A DNA stretch of 64,000 bases from Flavobacterium tibetense (GCF_003293845.1 NZ_QLST01000007.1:108179-172178), one strand, 5' to 3'; shown: positions 26,906-36,308, counted from the first letter of the stretch. Notes: a model not told the origin generated them from the sequence alone. A program made the numbers and translations.

Positions 26906-27898
26906 ATGTCAAAAATTCAAGAAGAAATCAAAAAACGAATTCTCGTGCTCGACGGAGCTATGGGAACGATGTTGCAACGTTATAAATTCGAAGAAGAAGA
27001 TTTTAGAGGCGAGCGCTTCAAAGATTTTCCACATCCTTTAAAAGGAAACAACGATTTGCTTTCCATTACCCAACCAGAAGCTGTAAAATCTGTCCATCGC
27101 GCTTATTTTGAAGCAGGAGCTGATATTGTAGAAACCAATACTTTTTCGGGAACAACTATTGGAATGGCGGATTATTATTTAGAAGATTTAGTTTACGAAC
27201 TGAATTTTCAATCGGCTAAAATCGCCCGTGAAGTTGCGGATGAATTTACAGATAAACCAAGATTTGTAGCTGGTTCTATTGGTCCAACAAACCGAACAGC
27301 ATCAATGTCACCAGATGTAAATGACCCTGGATTTCGTGCGGTGAGTTTTGATGACTTGAAAATTGCTTACAAACAACAAGTCGAAGCGTTAATTTATGGC
27401 GGTTGTGATTTGCTTTTAGTAGAAACGATTTTCGACACTTTAAATGCAAAAGCCGCTTTATTTGCAATTGAGGAAGTGAAAGAGGAACGCAATATCGATA
27501 TTCCAGTAATGGTTTCAGGTACAATTACCGATGCTTCTGGAAGAACATTATCGGGACAAACCGTGGAAGCTTTTTTAATTTCGATTTCGCATATTCCGTT
27601 GTTGAGTGTTGGATTTAATTGCGCTTTAGGGGCTGACCAATTGAAACCGTATTTAAAAGCATTGGGGAATAATACCTCATTAAATATTTCAGCCCATCCA
27701 AATGCGGGTTTACCCAATGCCTTCGGGCAGTATGACCAAACACCAGAGGAAATGCAACAATTAATTCGCGAATATTTACAAGAAAATTTAGTGAATATAA
27801 TAGGTGGATGTTGCGGAACAACGCCAGAACACATCAAATTAATTGCTGAGGTAGCAAAAGAATTCAAACCTAGAACGCAACAATTGAAATCCGTTTAA
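26906..27898 (+). CDS. metH: Methionine synthase, homocysteine-binding subunit (split MetH, N-terminal part)
   Basis: A 330-aa protein equal to the homocysteine S-methyltransferase barrel of cobalamin-dependent methionine synthase. It has DGAMGTMLQ at the start, then VETNTFSGT, and the zinc-ligand [10 protein letters not shown] near residue 307. The folate, cobalamin and activation domains are encoded by the next gene, 20 bases downstream. The two are separate genes, not a frameshift: this one has a clean stop after a natural domain boundary. It is controlled by the SAM-I riboswitch upstream. Confidence 0.93.
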   Translation: MSKIQEEIKKRILVLDGAMGTMLQRYKFEEEDFRGERFKDFPHPLKGNNDLLSITQPEAVKSVHRAYFEAGADIVETNTFSGTTIGMADYYLEDLVYELNFQSAKIAREVADEFTDKPRFVAGSIGPTNRTASMSPDVNDPGFRAVSFDDLKIAYKQQVEALIYGGCDLLLVETIFDTLNAKAALFAIEEVKEERNIDIPVMVSGTITDASGRTLSGQTVEAFLISISHIPLLSVGFNCALGADQLKPYLKALGNNTSLNISAHPNAGLPNAFGQYDQTPEEMQQLIREYLQENLVNIIGGCCGTTPEHIKLIAEVAKEFKPRTQQLKSV

Positions 27899-27918
27899 TT
27901 GGTTAAAAATTTTGTAAA

Positions 27919-30633
27919 ATGTCTGAATCAAATATAAATAAAAACCTCTCAGTTTCGATTCCCCCTTCGGGGGTTAGGGGGCTTAAATTATCAGGTTTAG
28001 AACCTTTGATTGTAACTCCAGAAACGAATTTTGTAAACGTTGGAGAACGAACAAATGTAACCGGTTCTAGAAAATTTCTTCGTTTAATCAAAGAAGAAAA
28101 ATATGATGAAGCCTTAGATATCGCGCGTGCTCAAGTAGAAGGTGGCGCTCAAATCATCGACGTCAATATGGATGAAGGAATGTTAGATGGCATTTATGCT
28201 ATGACAAAATTCTTAAATCTAATCGCAGCCGAACCCGATATTGCAAGAGTTCCTGTTATGATTGATTCTTCAAAATGGGAAATCATTGAAGCGGGTTTAA
28301 AAGTGATTCAAGGAAAAGGTGTGGTAAATTCGATTTCCCTAAAAGAAGGAGAAGCTACTTTTATTCATCATGCTAAATTAATCAAGCGATACGGAGCTGC
28401 AGTAATCGTTATGGCTTTTGACGAAAACGGTCAGGCTGATACTTATGAAAGACGCATCGAAATCTGCAAAAGAAGTTATGACATTTTGGTTAACCAAGTT
28501 GGTTTTCCTGCTGAAGATATCATTTTTGATCCCAATATTTTTCCAGTCGCAACTGGAATGGAAGAGCATAAATTAAATGCCTTAGATTTCTTCCGAGCAA
28601 CAAAATGGATTCGTGAAAATCTTCCGTATGCAAATATTTCTGGAGGCGTTAGTAACGTGTCTTTTTCTTTCCGTGGAAACGATAAAGTACGTGAAGCGAT
28701 GCATTCCGCGTTCTTGTATCATGCCATCCAAAACGGAATGACGATGGGAATTGTGAATCCCGAAATGTTGGAAATTTACGATGAAATTGACCCCATTTTA
28801 TTAGAACACGTTGAAGACGTTTTATTAAATAGAAGAGAAGATGCTACCGAACGTTTATTAGATTTAGCCGAAAGTTTCAAAGGCGATGTAAAATCGAATG
28901 AAAAAGCTATTGCGGAATGGAGAAATGGTTCGGTTCAGGAACGATTAACACATTCTTTAGTAAAAGGAATCGACGAATTTATCGAAATTGATATTGAAGA
29001 AGCACGTCAGTTGGCCAAAAAACCAATCGAAGTTATCGAAATCAATTTGATGGCTGGAATGAACGTGGTGGGTGATTTGTTTGGTTCAGGAAAAATGTTC
29101 TTGCCACAAGTAGTAAAATCAGCTCGTGTGATGAAAAAAGCAGTCGCTTATTTGCTTCCTTATATTGAAGCTTCAAAAGATGGTTCCACTTCGTCAAGTG
29201 CAGGAAAAGTTTTGATGGCAACTGTAAAAGGAGATGTACATGATATTGGTAAAAATATTGTTTCAGTAGTTTTAGCTTGTAATAATTTCGAAATCATTGA
29301 TTTAGGAGTGATGGTTCCTCCTGAAAAAATCATTGAAGTTGCGGTTAAAGAAAATGTAGATATTATCGGTTTGAGTGGTTTAATTACCCCTTCGTTGGAT
29401 GAAATGGTGTATTTGGCCAAAGAAATGGATAAGTTGAATATCAAAATTCCAGTAATGATTGGCGGTGCGACAACTTCTCGTGCGCATACGGCTGTGAAAA
29501 TTGCTCCAGAATATAAAGAAACCGTGGTTCATGTTAATGATGCGTCTCGCGCGGTAACGGTTGCAACCAATTTATTACAACCTGATACTAAAATTACTTA
29601 TGCAGAATCACTTCGTGAAGAATATGATGCGCTTCGAGAAGGATATTTAAACAGAAGTCGTGAGAAAAATTTCTTATCGATTGAAGAAGCGCGTAAAAAT
29701 AAATTCAAAATCGATTGGGATAATTACGAACCTATAAAACCAAATTTCATCGGAACTAAAACCGTTGAAGTTGAACTATCTGAATTGGTAAATTTTATCG
29801 ATTGGACACCGTTTTTTCAATCATGGGAATTATACGGAAAATATCCAGCGATTTTAAAGGATGAAATTGTAGGCGAACAAGCATCTGATTTATACAAAGA
29901 CGCACAAAAAATGCTTGCTCAAATTGTTTCGGAAAAATGGTTCACTGCAAAAGGAATTTTAGGGATTTTTCCAGCGAATACAATTAATCATGATGATATA
30001 GAACTTGTCACTTCGAGCGCAGTCGAGAAGTTTCTGACTTTAAGACAACAATCACAAAAAACGGTTGGAGCTCCAAACATTGCTTTAGCGGATTTTATTG
30101 CTCCAAAGGAAATTGGAAAACAAGATTACATTGGATGTTTCTGTGTGTCAACCGGTTTTGGAGTAGATGAAAAAGCTTCGGAATTTGAAAAGCAATTAGA
30201 CGATTACAATTCGATTTTGGTAAAAGCTTTGGGAGATAGATTAGCAGAAGCTTTCGCAGAATATTTGCATTTAAAAGTTCGTAAAGAAATTTGGGGTTAC
30301 GCTATTGATGAGGTGTTGTCAAATGATGAATTGATTAAAGAAAAATATAAAGGAATTCGACCTGCTCCAGGTTATCCTGCTTGTCCAGACCATTTAGAAA
30401 AACCAACGATTTGGAAATTATTAAATGTGGAACAAGAAATAGGAGTAAAATTAACCGAAAGTATGGCGATGTGGCCAGCGTCATCAGTTTCAGGATATTA
30501 TTTTGCGAATCCAGAAAGTAAATATTTTGGTTTAGGAAAAATTAAAAAAGACCAATTAGAAGATTACGCCAAAAGAAGAAATAGTAGTGTAGAACAAGCC
30601 GAAAAATGGCTGTCACCCAACTTAGCAGATTAA
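27919..30633 (+). CDS. metH: Methionine synthase, folate/cobalamin/activation subunit (split MetH, C-terminal part)
   Basis: A 904-aa protein with, in order, the pterin-binding barrel ([17 protein letters not shown], residues about 36-290), the cobalamin cap, the B12-binding domain with cobalt ligand H441 in GDVHDIGKN, and the SAM-dependent activation domain ([28 protein letters not shown]). It transfers a methyl group from methyl-tetrahydrofolate to homocysteine. Two dispersed repeat elements are read in frame: residues 13-23 ([10 protein letters not shown]) before the first domain, and 696-706 ([11 protein letters not shown]) at the activation-domain entrance. Both sit at domain edges, so activity is probably kept. 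Confidence 0.94.
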   Translation: MSESNINKNLSVSIPPSGVRGLKLSGLEPLIVTPETNFVNVGERTNVTGSRKFLRLIKEEKYDEALDIARAQVEGGAQIIDVNMDEGMLDGIYAMTKFLNLIAAEPDIARVPVMIDSSKWEIIEAGLKVIQGKGVVNSISLKEGEATFIHHAKLIKRYGAAVIVMAFDENGQADTYERRIEICKRSYDILVNQVGFPAEDIIFDPNIFPVATGMEEHKLNALDFFRATKWIRENLPYANISGGVSNVSFSFRGNDKVREAMHSAFLYHAIQNGMTMGIVNPEMLEIYDEIDPILLEHVEDVLLNRREDATERLLDLAESFKGDVKSNEKAIAEWRNGSVQERLTHSLVKGIDEFIEIDIEEARQLAKKPIEVIEINLMAGMNVVGDLFGSGKMFLPQVVKSARVMKKAVAYLLPYIEASKDGSTSSSAGKVLMATVKGDVHDIGKNIVSVVLACNNFEIIDLGVMVPPEKIIEVAVKENVDIIGLSGLITPSLDEMVYLAKEMDKLNIKIPVMIGGATTSRAHTAVKIAPEYKETVVHVNDASRAVTVATNLLQPDTKITYAESLREEYDALREGYLNRSREKNFLSIEEARKNKFKIDWDNYEPIKPNFIGTKTVEVELSELVNFIDWTPFFQSWELYGKYPAILKDEIVGEQASDLYKDAQKMLAQIVSEKWFTAKGILGIFPANTINHDDIELVTSSAVEKFLTLRQQSQKTVGAPNIALADFIAPKEIGKQDYIGCFCVSTGFGVDEKASEFEKQLDDYNSILVKALGDRLAEAFAEYLHLKVRKEIWGYAIDEVLSNDELIKEKYKGIRPAPGYPACPDHLEKPTIWKLLNVEQEIGVKLTESMAMWPASSVSGYYFANPESKYFGLGKIKKDQLEDYAKRRNSSVEQAEKWLSPNLAD
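27955..27985 (+). repeat. In-frame repeat insertion at the N-terminus of the large MetH subunit
   Basis: CCCCCTTCGGGGG with GTTAGGGGGCTT is the same kind of element as at 59317-59342 (CCTCTTCGAAGGGGGTTAGG). It is translated as part of [11 protein letters not shown]. Confidence 0.75.
30004..30035 (+). repeat. In-frame repeat insertion inside the large MetH subunit
   Basis: CTTGTCACTTCGAGCGCAG then TCGAGAAGTTTC is a familiar flavobacterial intergenic imperfect palindrome (CTTCGA...TCGAGAAG). Here it is read as [11 protein letters not shown]. Confidence 0.7.
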
Positions 30634-30709
30634 AGAAGTTTATAGTTTGTTATTTATGGTTCAAACTTGGAAACCACAAACAATAAACAATTAACCCAAA
30701 ACATAAAAT

Positions 30710-31666
30710 ATGAAAGTAACTGAACATATACAAAACGCCAACGGAAAACCTTTGTTCTCCTTCGAAATTTTACCACCGTTAAAAGGACAAAATATTCAAT
30801 CTATTTTTGATAGTATAGATCCGTTAATGGAATTTAATCCGCCATTTATTGATGTAACCTATCATCGTGAAGAGTATGAATTCAAAGAAATGCCAAACGG
30901 TTTGTTGCAAAAGAAAATCGTTAAAAAACGACCAGGAACGGTTGGGATTTGTGCCGGAATTCAGAACAAATACGAAGTGGATGCCATTCCGCATATTTTA
31001 TGTGGTGGTTTTACCAAAGAAGATACAGAGAATTTATTAATTGATTTGGATTTCTTAGGAATTGATAATGTCGTAGCACTTCGTGGTGATGCGGTTAAAA
31101 GTGAAATTTACTTCAAACCTGAAAAAGAAGGACATGCCTATGCTTCGGAATTAGTAACGCAAATCAGCAATTTGAATAATGGAATTTATTTGGATGAGGA
31201 TTTGCAGAATTCCACTAAAACTGATTTTTGCATAGGAGTTGCAGGTTATCCCGAAAAACACATGGAAGCACCAAGTTTAGATAGTGATATTCATTTCGTA
31301 AAGCAAAAAATTAAAAATGGAGCTGATTATATCATCACCCAGATGTTTTTTGATAATAAAAAATTCTTCGATTTTGTGGCTAAATGCAGAGCAGCAGGAA
31401 TTACTGTTCCTATTATTCCGGGATTAAAACCTATCGCTACCAAAAAGCAATTAAATTTAATTCCGCATCGCTTTAGTTTAGAATTGCCAGATGATTTAAT
31501 TATGGAAGTGGTGAAGGCAAAAGATAATGATGCTGTAAAACAAATTGGTATAGAATGGTGTGCACAACAAAGTAAAGAATTGGTAGCCGCAGGAATCCCT
31601 GTTTTGCATTATTATTCTATGGGAAAAGCAGAGAATGTAAAAGCAATTGCTAGGGAAGTTTTTTGA
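30710..31666 (+). CDS. metF: Methylenetetrahydrofolate reductase
   Basis: A 318-aa cytoplasmic flavoenzyme that reduces 5,10-methylene-THF to 5-methyl-THF, the methyl donor for MetH. The family starts PLFSFEILPPLKG and keeps NVVALRGDAVKS, the FAD-site Gln/Asp region (DYIITQMFFD) and VPIIPGLKPI. It follows the metH pair by 76 bases with no terminator, so it is probably in the same SAM-controlled transcript. Confidence 0.95.
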   Translation: MKVTEHIQNANGKPLFSFEILPPLKGQNIQSIFDSIDPLMEFNPPFIDVTYHREEYEFKEMPNGLLQKKIVKKRPGTVGICAGIQNKYEVDAIPHILCGGFTKEDTENLLIDLDFLGIDNVVALRGDAVKSEIYFKPEKEGHAYASELVTQISNLNNGIYLDEDLQNSTKTDFCIGVAGYPEKHMEAPSLDSDIHFVKQKIKNGADYIITQMFFDNKKFFDFVAKCRAAGITVPIIPGLKPIATKKQLNLIPHRFSLELPDDLIMEVVKAKDNDAVKQIGIEWCAQQSKELVAAGIPVLHYYSMGKAENVKAIAREVF

Positions 31667-31836
31667 TTTTACTGATAATTTTCTATTAAAAATAATTTTA
31701 TGTTATGCAATTTGTAATTAATAAGTTAAAATTTTTAATAAAAATCACAATTAACTTCAAAATAATTGAATAAAAGTTTTTTTTATTGTAAAAAATGAAC
31801 TAAGTTTATGGTGTTGAATTTTAAATGAAGTGCGCC

Positions 31837-32220
31837 ATGAAAAAAATTACTCTTATTCTGCTAGCAGTTTTCTTCTGTCAATTTACTTTGGCAAACGAAA
31901 CAGATTCTATTTTATCTAAAGCAAGAAATCTTGTTCATGATAAAAATTACACGGAAGCCATAAAAATGTATAAAACGTACATCGAAAAAACCAATGTAAA
32001 AGAATTGAAGGATGTTTACGTGGAATTGGCAAATTGTTACTTTAAATCCAATGATAAAAAATCAGCGTTAAAGTACATTAAGGAAGCTATAACCAAACAA
32101 GGTTTTAATGAAGAGGATTTTATTTACAATGATAAATTGGACTCAGAGCTATCAAGATATGCATTGTCAATAATTTATAATGATTTAGAAAAACTACAAA
32201 AACAATATGTTTCAAGATAA
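31837..32220 (+). CDS. Small exported TPR-like protein
   Basis: A 127-aa product with a signal peptide (MKKITLILLAVFFCQFTLA) and about three helical hairpins of tetratricopeptide type (ARNLVHDKNYTEAIKMYKTYIE, VYVELANCYFKSNDKKSALKYIKEAI). It probably acts in the periplasm through protein contacts; no specific function can be given. ATG 31837 is chosen over 31825 because it directly starts the signal peptide. Confidence 0.7.
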   Translation: MKKITLILLAVFFCQFTLANETDSILSKARNLVHDKNYTEAIKMYKTYIEKTNVKELKDVYVELANCYFKSNDKKSALKYIKEAITKQGFNEEDFIYNDKLDSELSRYALSIIYNDLEKLQKQYVSR

Positions 32221-32254
32221 AAAAATAACCTACTGAAAAGTAGGTTATTTTTTT
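32219..32254. terminator. Bidirectional terminator between TPR gene and gldA
   Basis: AATAACCTACT (32224-32234) pairs with AGTAGGTTATT (32239-32249) around GAAA, with A- and T-runs on the two sides. Confidence 0.9.
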
Positions 32255-33147
32255 GCTGTTTTTTCTCTAAAAATTTGTTCTAAGTTTTTATTCTTTAAAC
32301 TTAATTGTAAAATTTTGAATCCTTTTTCTTGGGCAAAATCGAATACTTTTCCTCGTTTATCTTCATCCGATTCAAAAGTAAGTTCCCAAGTGAAATCGTT
32401 AATTTTATTGGTATTGGTAAGATTTTCTAACGTTGCAAAATCTGTACTTGAAAGTAATTGGTCAAACTCTACTTCTATAGTTTGTTCGGCTTGCTCTTTT
32501 ACTAAAGTATTCAAGTTTTTATCGGTTACTAATTTACCATTGTTAATAATTATAACACGCTCACAAATAGCTTCTACTTCTTGCATAATGTGTGTAGAAA
32601 GAAAAACCGTTTTATTTTTACCAATATTTTTGATTAGTTCACGAATTTCAACCAATTGATTAGGGTCTAAACCAGTCGTTGGTTCGTCTAAAATTAAAAC
32701 TTCAGGATCATGAAGCAAGGCACAAGCAAGTCCAACACGTTGACGATATCCTTTCGATAGTTGACCAATTTTTTTAGAACTTTCTGGTGTTAAACCTGTC
32801 AATTGAATCACTTCTTCAATTCTACTTTTGGATACTTTATAAATATCGGCATTAAAAGCCAAATATTCACGAATGTACAAATCCAAATACAAAGGATTAT
32901 GTTCAGGTAAATAACCTACCGATTTTTGCACGTTTTTAGTGTCGTTCGAAACATCATGACCATTTACTTTAGCTTCACCTTCATCAGCAGTGATGTAAGT
33001 AGTTAAGATTTTCATTAGTGTAGATTTTCCAGCACCATTTGGACCTAAAAAACCTACAATTTCTCCTTTTTTAATTGAAAAAGAGATGTTGTCAAGCGCT
33101 TTTTGAGCACCGTAATTTTTGGAAATATTTTGAACTTCAATTGACAT
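32245..33147 (-). CDS. gldA: Gliding-motility ABC transporter ATP-binding subunit GldA
   Basis: A 300-aa ATPase with Walker A GPNGAGKST, signature LSKGYRQR, Walker B VLILDEPTTG and the switch His in LSTHIMQE. Sequence and length resemble Flavobacterium GldA, which pairs with membrane partners GldF and GldG (not in this window) in an ABC system needed for gliding or type IX secretion in some flavobacteria. The extended C-terminal region (about 220-300) is typical of this ABC-2 group. If GldFG are absent elsewhere, a generic ABC-2 exporter ATPase is the alternative. Confidence 0.85.
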   Translation of the reverse strand: MSIEVQNISKNYGAQKALDNISFSIKKGEIVGFLGPNGAGKSTLMKILTTYITADEGEAKVNGHDVSNDTKNVQKSVGYLPEHNPLYLDLYIREYLAFNADIYKVSKSRIEEVIQLTGLTPESSKKIGQLSKGYRQRVGLACALLHDPEVLILDEPTTGLDPNQLVEIRELIKNIGKNKTVFLSTHIMQEVEAICERVIIINNGKLVTDKNLNTLVKEQAEQTIEVEFDQLLSSTDFATLENLTNTNKINDFTWELTFESDEDKRGKVFDFAQEKGFKILQLSLKNKNLEQIFREKTAKK

Positions 33148-33226
33148 GATTCTAGTTTTAAGTTAACAAAAGTAGAAAAAATATACTTCAACTCACTTTT
33201 GTTTTTTTAGTAACGATAAATTTCCT

Positions 33227-33234
33227 TAATTTTG
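33227..33234 (+). promoter_or_regulatory. Promoter -7 element of the DAHP synthase leader
   Basis: TAATTTTG fits TAnnTTTG and lies 10 bases before the leader-peptide ATG, so that ATG would be close to the transcript's 5' end. T-rich sequence replaces a clear -33 box. Confidence 0.5.
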
Positions 33235-33244
33235 TATTCAAATA

Positions 33245-33295
33245 ATGAAAAAAGTAGTAAAAAATAGCGCAAATCAATATTGGCACCCAAAGTAA
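33245..33295 (+). CDS. Tyr-Trp leader peptide of DAHP synthase
   Basis: A 16-codon ORF, MKKVVKNSANQYWHPK and TAA, with adjacent Tyr and Trp codons near its end. TTCGG (33304-33308), nine bases past the stop, repeats part of the terminator's 3' arm (TTCGGAATTT versus TTCGGGATTT) and can pair with the 5' arm. A ribosome stalled at Tyr-Trp would leave this segment free to form an antiterminator; one at the stop codon would cover it. The next gene makes the first committed compound of aromatic synthesis, which fits Tyr/Trp sensing. Confidence 0.7.
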   Translation: MKKVVKNSANQYWHPK

Positions 33296-33345
33296 TGGAT
33301 GTGTTCGGAATTTGCCGTTAGTTTTTCTAATGAAATAAAGTCAAG

Positions 33346-33373
33346 TCCCGAATCCTATTCGGGATTTTTTTTT
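33346..33373 (+). terminator. Attenuator terminator upstream of DAHP synthase
   Basis: TCCCGAAT (33346-33353) pairs with ATTCGGGA (33357-33364) around CCT, followed by nine T's. It stands 32 bases before the structural gene. Confidence 0.88.
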
Positions 33374-33405
33374 GCTTTAAAAATAAATTTTGTAACCCAA
33401 ATTGT

Positions 33406-34488
33406 ATGGAAAATAGTAAATCGCTCGGTACTTGGTTAGATGATTTTAAATTAGATCATCCATTAGTATTAGCTGGACCTTGTAGTGCTGAAACCGAAGA
33501 ACAAGTTTTGAAAATTGCACATGAATTAAAAAATTCAGATGTGTCCATTTTTCGTGCAGGAATTTGGAAACCTCGCACGCGTCCAGGTGGTTTTGAAGGT
33601 GTTGGAGAAATTGGATTAAAATGGTTGCAAAAAGCAAAAGCAGAAACAGGATTGCTTATGGCAACGGAAGTAGCTACAGCTGCTCACGTAAAATTAGCCA
33701 TTGAACATGATATTGATGTATTGTGGATTGGTGCTCGAACTACTGTAAACCCATTCGCAGTTCAAGAAATTGCAGATGCTTTAAACGGAACGGATAAAAT
33801 TGTTCTAATTAAAAACCCAGTAAATCCTGATTTATCATTGTGGCTGGGCGGATTGGAACGATTGTATAATGCCAATATCAAAAAGTTAGGCGTTATTCAT
33901 AGAGGGTTTTCCACTTACGAAAAAACAAAATATCGTAACAATCCCGAATGGCAAATTGCAATTGATTTGCAAAACCGTTTTCCTGACTTACCTTTGATTT
34001 GTGATCCTTCGCATATTACTGGAAGGAGAGATATGATTCAAGAAGTTTCGCAACAAGCCTTAGATTTGAATTACGACGGATTAATTATTGAAACACATAT
34101 TGATCCAGATAATGCTTGGAGTGATGCAGCTCAACAAGTAACGCCAGCAACATTGAAACAAATGTTTATTGATTTAAAAATGCGTAAACCAACGGATGAA
34201 AATGCAGAATGGAACAAAGCTTTAGCCATGCAACGCGCTTATATTGACGAATTAGATAGTAAACTCATTGATTTTTTGGGGAAAAGAATGGTAGTCGCTG
34301 AAAAAATTGGGCAACTTAAAAAAGAAAAAAACGTTGCCATTTTACAAAACAAACGTTGGAATGAAATTTTAGGTAAAATGATTTTAGAAGGCAGCGAAAA
34401 AGGACTAAGTGAAGAATTTATTTTAAAAATTTTCAAAGCGATTCATCAAGAGAGTATAAGTCATCAGGAGAAAATTGTGAATAAGTAA
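33406..34488 (+). CDS. Bifunctional 3-deoxy-7-phosphoheptulonate synthase / chorismate mutase
   Basis: A 360-aa fusion. The N-terminal DAHP synthase barrel (to about residue 265) has LAGPCSAETEEQ, GIWKPRTRPGGFEGVG and CDPSHITGRRD. The C-terminal AroQ-type chorismate mutase helices (about 270-355) include MQRAYIDELDSKLIDFLGKR and IGQLKKEKN. It condenses PEP with erythrose-4-phosphate and also turns chorismate into prephenate, joining entry and branch point of aromatic synthesis. The mutase domain commonly lends feedback inhibition in this fusion class. A leader peptide and terminator upstream suggest transcription attenuation by aromatic amino acids. Confidence 0.95.
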   Translation: MENSKSLGTWLDDFKLDHPLVLAGPCSAETEEQVLKIAHELKNSDVSIFRAGIWKPRTRPGGFEGVGEIGLKWLQKAKAETGLLMATEVATAAHVKLAIEHDIDVLWIGARTTVNPFAVQEIADALNGTDKIVLIKNPVNPDLSLWLGGLERLYNANIKKLGVIHRGFSTYEKTKYRNNPEWQIAIDLQNRFPDLPLICDPSHITGRRDMIQEVSQQALDLNYDGLIIETHIDPDNAWSDAAQQVTPATLKQMFIDLKMRKPTDENAEWNKALAMQRAYIDELDSKLIDFLGKRMVVAEKIGQLKKEKNVAILQNKRWNEILGKMILEGSEKGLSEEFILKIFKAIHQESISHQEKIVNK

Positions 34489-34567
34489 TTTGTGGCACGC
34501 ATTTTGAAAAGTATTTTTTTGTAATATTGCACAAGTTCAAAAAAATATTAAACAAAATTTTAAAAAG

Positions 34568-35089
34568 ATGAAAAAATTTTTACTTTTAGTAGTAGCCATG
34601 ATTGGTTTTGCTGCAAACGCTCAAGTTGACAAGATTTACAAACACAATGGTGAAGTTGTTGACGGTAAAGTTATCCGTTTAGAAGAATACACTGTTGTTT
34701 TTAAATATGACGGTGAAGACGCTGAAAACACTATTGGTAAATATGCAATTGAGAAAATTGTATATGGAAAGTCAGGTAGAGTTGAAGAGGTTACTGAAAA
34801 AATTGTTATCAATGGTGAGGCTGATTGGGCTAAAGTAGTTATCCTTGAAGATAAATCTTATATCGCTGGTTTAAAGAAAGTTGACGAAGTAAGAGGTAAA
34901 ACAGGTTTAATCAATTACCACACTGGAAATACTGGAGATAAAAAAGCTGAAAAGAAATTAAAAATCGAAGCAGCTAAAATGGGATGTCCATTTATTTTAC
35001 AAACGGCTGATAAAGCAACTGTTGGAGCTTCATCAAACTCATTAGGAGGTTCTCAAGTTATCAAAAAGGGTATTGGTTACAAGTACTAA
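34568..35089 (+). CDS. Hypothetical exported protein
   Basis: A 173-aa product with a signal peptide (MKKFLLLVVAMIGFAANAQ). The mature part opens with beta strands in a short YKHNGEVVDGKVIRLEEYTVVFKYDGED pattern, as in small proteins that start with a repeated VDGKV-type barrel. It contains one Cys (KMGCPFILQT) and ends in GIGYKY. No family can be named. It has its own terminator and seems monocistronic. Confidence 0.7.
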   Translation: MKKFLLLVVAMIGFAANAQVDKIYKHNGEVVDGKVIRLEEYTVVFKYDGEDAENTIGKYAIEKIVYGKSGRVEEVTEKIVINGEADWAKVVILEDKSYIAGLKKVDEVRGKTGLINYHTGNTGDKKAEKKLKIEAAKMGCPFILQTADKATVGASSNSLGGSQVIKKGIGYKY

Positions 35090-35110
35090 TATTTTTCAAA
35101 AATAAAAATG

Positions 35111-35141
35111 AAGGACAATCCCAAAAGGTTGTCCTTTTTTT
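35111..35141 (+). terminator. Intrinsic terminator
   Basis: AAGGACAA (35111-35118) pairs with TTGTCCTT (35129-35136), followed by T's. Confidence 0.88.
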
Positions 35142-35189
35142 ATAATATTTTAGCAGAAAGTTTATCTTTGCTAATTAAATGAAGAGAAA

Positions 35190-35228
35190 TTAGGTGCTTC
35201 TAACTTCTGACTTCTAACTTCAAACTTT
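35190..35228 (+). repeat. Degenerate tandem repeat (ACTTCTA/ACTTCTG words) before rsgA
   Basis: CTTCTAACTTCTGACTTC and CTAACTTCAAACTTT: an imperfect 7-8 base periodicity ending 3 bases before the rsgA ATG. Similar tracts lie at 52741-52803, 55154-55183 and 55675-55705. Confidence 0.65.
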
Positions 35229-35230
35229 AC

Positions 35231-36211
35231 ATGACAGGAATCGTTTATAAATCTACCGGAAGTTGGTACACCATTAAAACTGAGAATGGTGATTTTTTAG
35301 AGTGCCGTATAAAAGGTAAATTTAGAATGAAAGGTATCAAAAGTACCAATCCTATTGCTGTAGGCGATGTTGTAGATTATGATATCGAAAACACAACAGA
35401 CGAAACTACTGGAGTAATCACAACCATTCACGACCGAAAAAATTACATTGTTAGAAAATCCGTGAATTTATCCCATCAAATGCATATTATTGCATCCAAT
35501 ATTGATGTGGTTTTTTTATTGGTAACCATTAATAATCCACCAACAACAACTAGTTTTATCGATAGATTTTTGGTTACAGCAGAAGCTTACGGAATTGAAG
35601 CGGTGCTAGTTTTTAATAAAATTGATACTTTAGACGATACTACTTTAGACGAACAACTTTATTTACAGCATATTTATTCTGAAATTGGGTATAAATGTTT
35701 GCGGATTTCTGCCCAAACAGGAAAAGGAATCGATGAACTAAAAGCGTTAATGAAAGACAAGGTTTCCATGTTTTCAGGGCATTCTGGAGTAGGAAAATCT
35801 ACTTTGGTAAACACTTTAGAGCCTTCATTGAATTTAAAAACCAAACAAATTTCTGCATCACACGCACAAGGCCAACATACCACAACTTTTGCTGAAATGT
35901 TTGATTTGTCTTTTGGTGCCAAAATTATCGACACACCAGGAATCCGTGGTTTTGGAATTGTAGATATGGAAAAACAAGAAATTGGCGATTATTTTCCAGA
36001 ATTTTTTGCGTTGAAAGACCAATGTAAATTTAATAATTGTTTGCATAAAGACGAACCGCATTGTGCTGTAAAAACCGCATTGGAGAAAGATGAAATTGCC
36101 TGGTCAAGATATAAAAGTTACACCCAAATTTTAGAAGGAGACGAAGATAATTACAGAGCCGACATGTACGATGCCGAGCGAAGAGCAAGCGACGAAACCC
36201 GTAAATCGTAG
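35231..36211 (+). CDS. rsgA: Ribosome small-subunit maturation GTPase
   Basis: A 326-aa circularly permuted GTPase that checks late 30S assembly. An OB-fold start (VYKSTGSWYTIKTENGDFLECRIKGKFR) is followed by the permuted G motifs in the order NKID (G4), SAQTGKG (G5), GHSGVGKST (G1) and DTPGIRGFG (G3), then the zinc motif CKFNNCLHKDEPHC. The stop codon TAG (36209-36211) lies in the first bases of a palindromic repeat element (GTAGAGACGCGAT), so the element appears to define the C-terminus. Confidence 0.96.
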   Translation: MTGIVYKSTGSWYTIKTENGDFLECRIKGKFRMKGIKSTNPIAVGDVVDYDIENTTDETTGVITTIHDRKNYIVRKSVNLSHQMHIIASNIDVVFLLVTINNPPTTTSFIDRFLVTAEAYGIEAVLVFNKIDTLDDTTLDEQLYLQHIYSEIGYKCLRISAQTGKGIDELKALMKDKVSMFSGHSGVGKSTLVNTLEPSLNLKTKQISASHAQGQHTTTFAEMFDLSFGAKIIDTPGIRGFGIVDMEKQEIGDYFPEFFALKDQCKFNNCLHKDEPHCAVKTALEKDEIAWSRYKSYTQILEGDEDNYRADMYDAERRASDETRKS

Positions 36212-36270
36212 AGACGCGATTTATCGCGTCTAGTAAATAAATAGTTAAAGATTTGATTTATCGCGTCTAG
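36208..36270. repeat. Palindromic GTAGAGACGCGAT element, full copy plus decayed copy
   Basis: AGACGCGAT (36212-36220) pairs with ATCGCGTCT (36223-36231). GATTTATCGCGTCTAG recurs at 36255-36270 without its left half. It follows or contributes the rsgA stop codon. Confidence 0.75.
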
Positions 36271-36308
36271 AAAGCAAAGATGAGATTTACACATCTTATT
36301 TATAAAAA

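Noticed and set aside
26906..30633. metH split by a frameshift
   Set aside because: The first gene ends at a domain boundary and the second has its own start 20 bases later. Split MetH is usual in Bacteroidetes.
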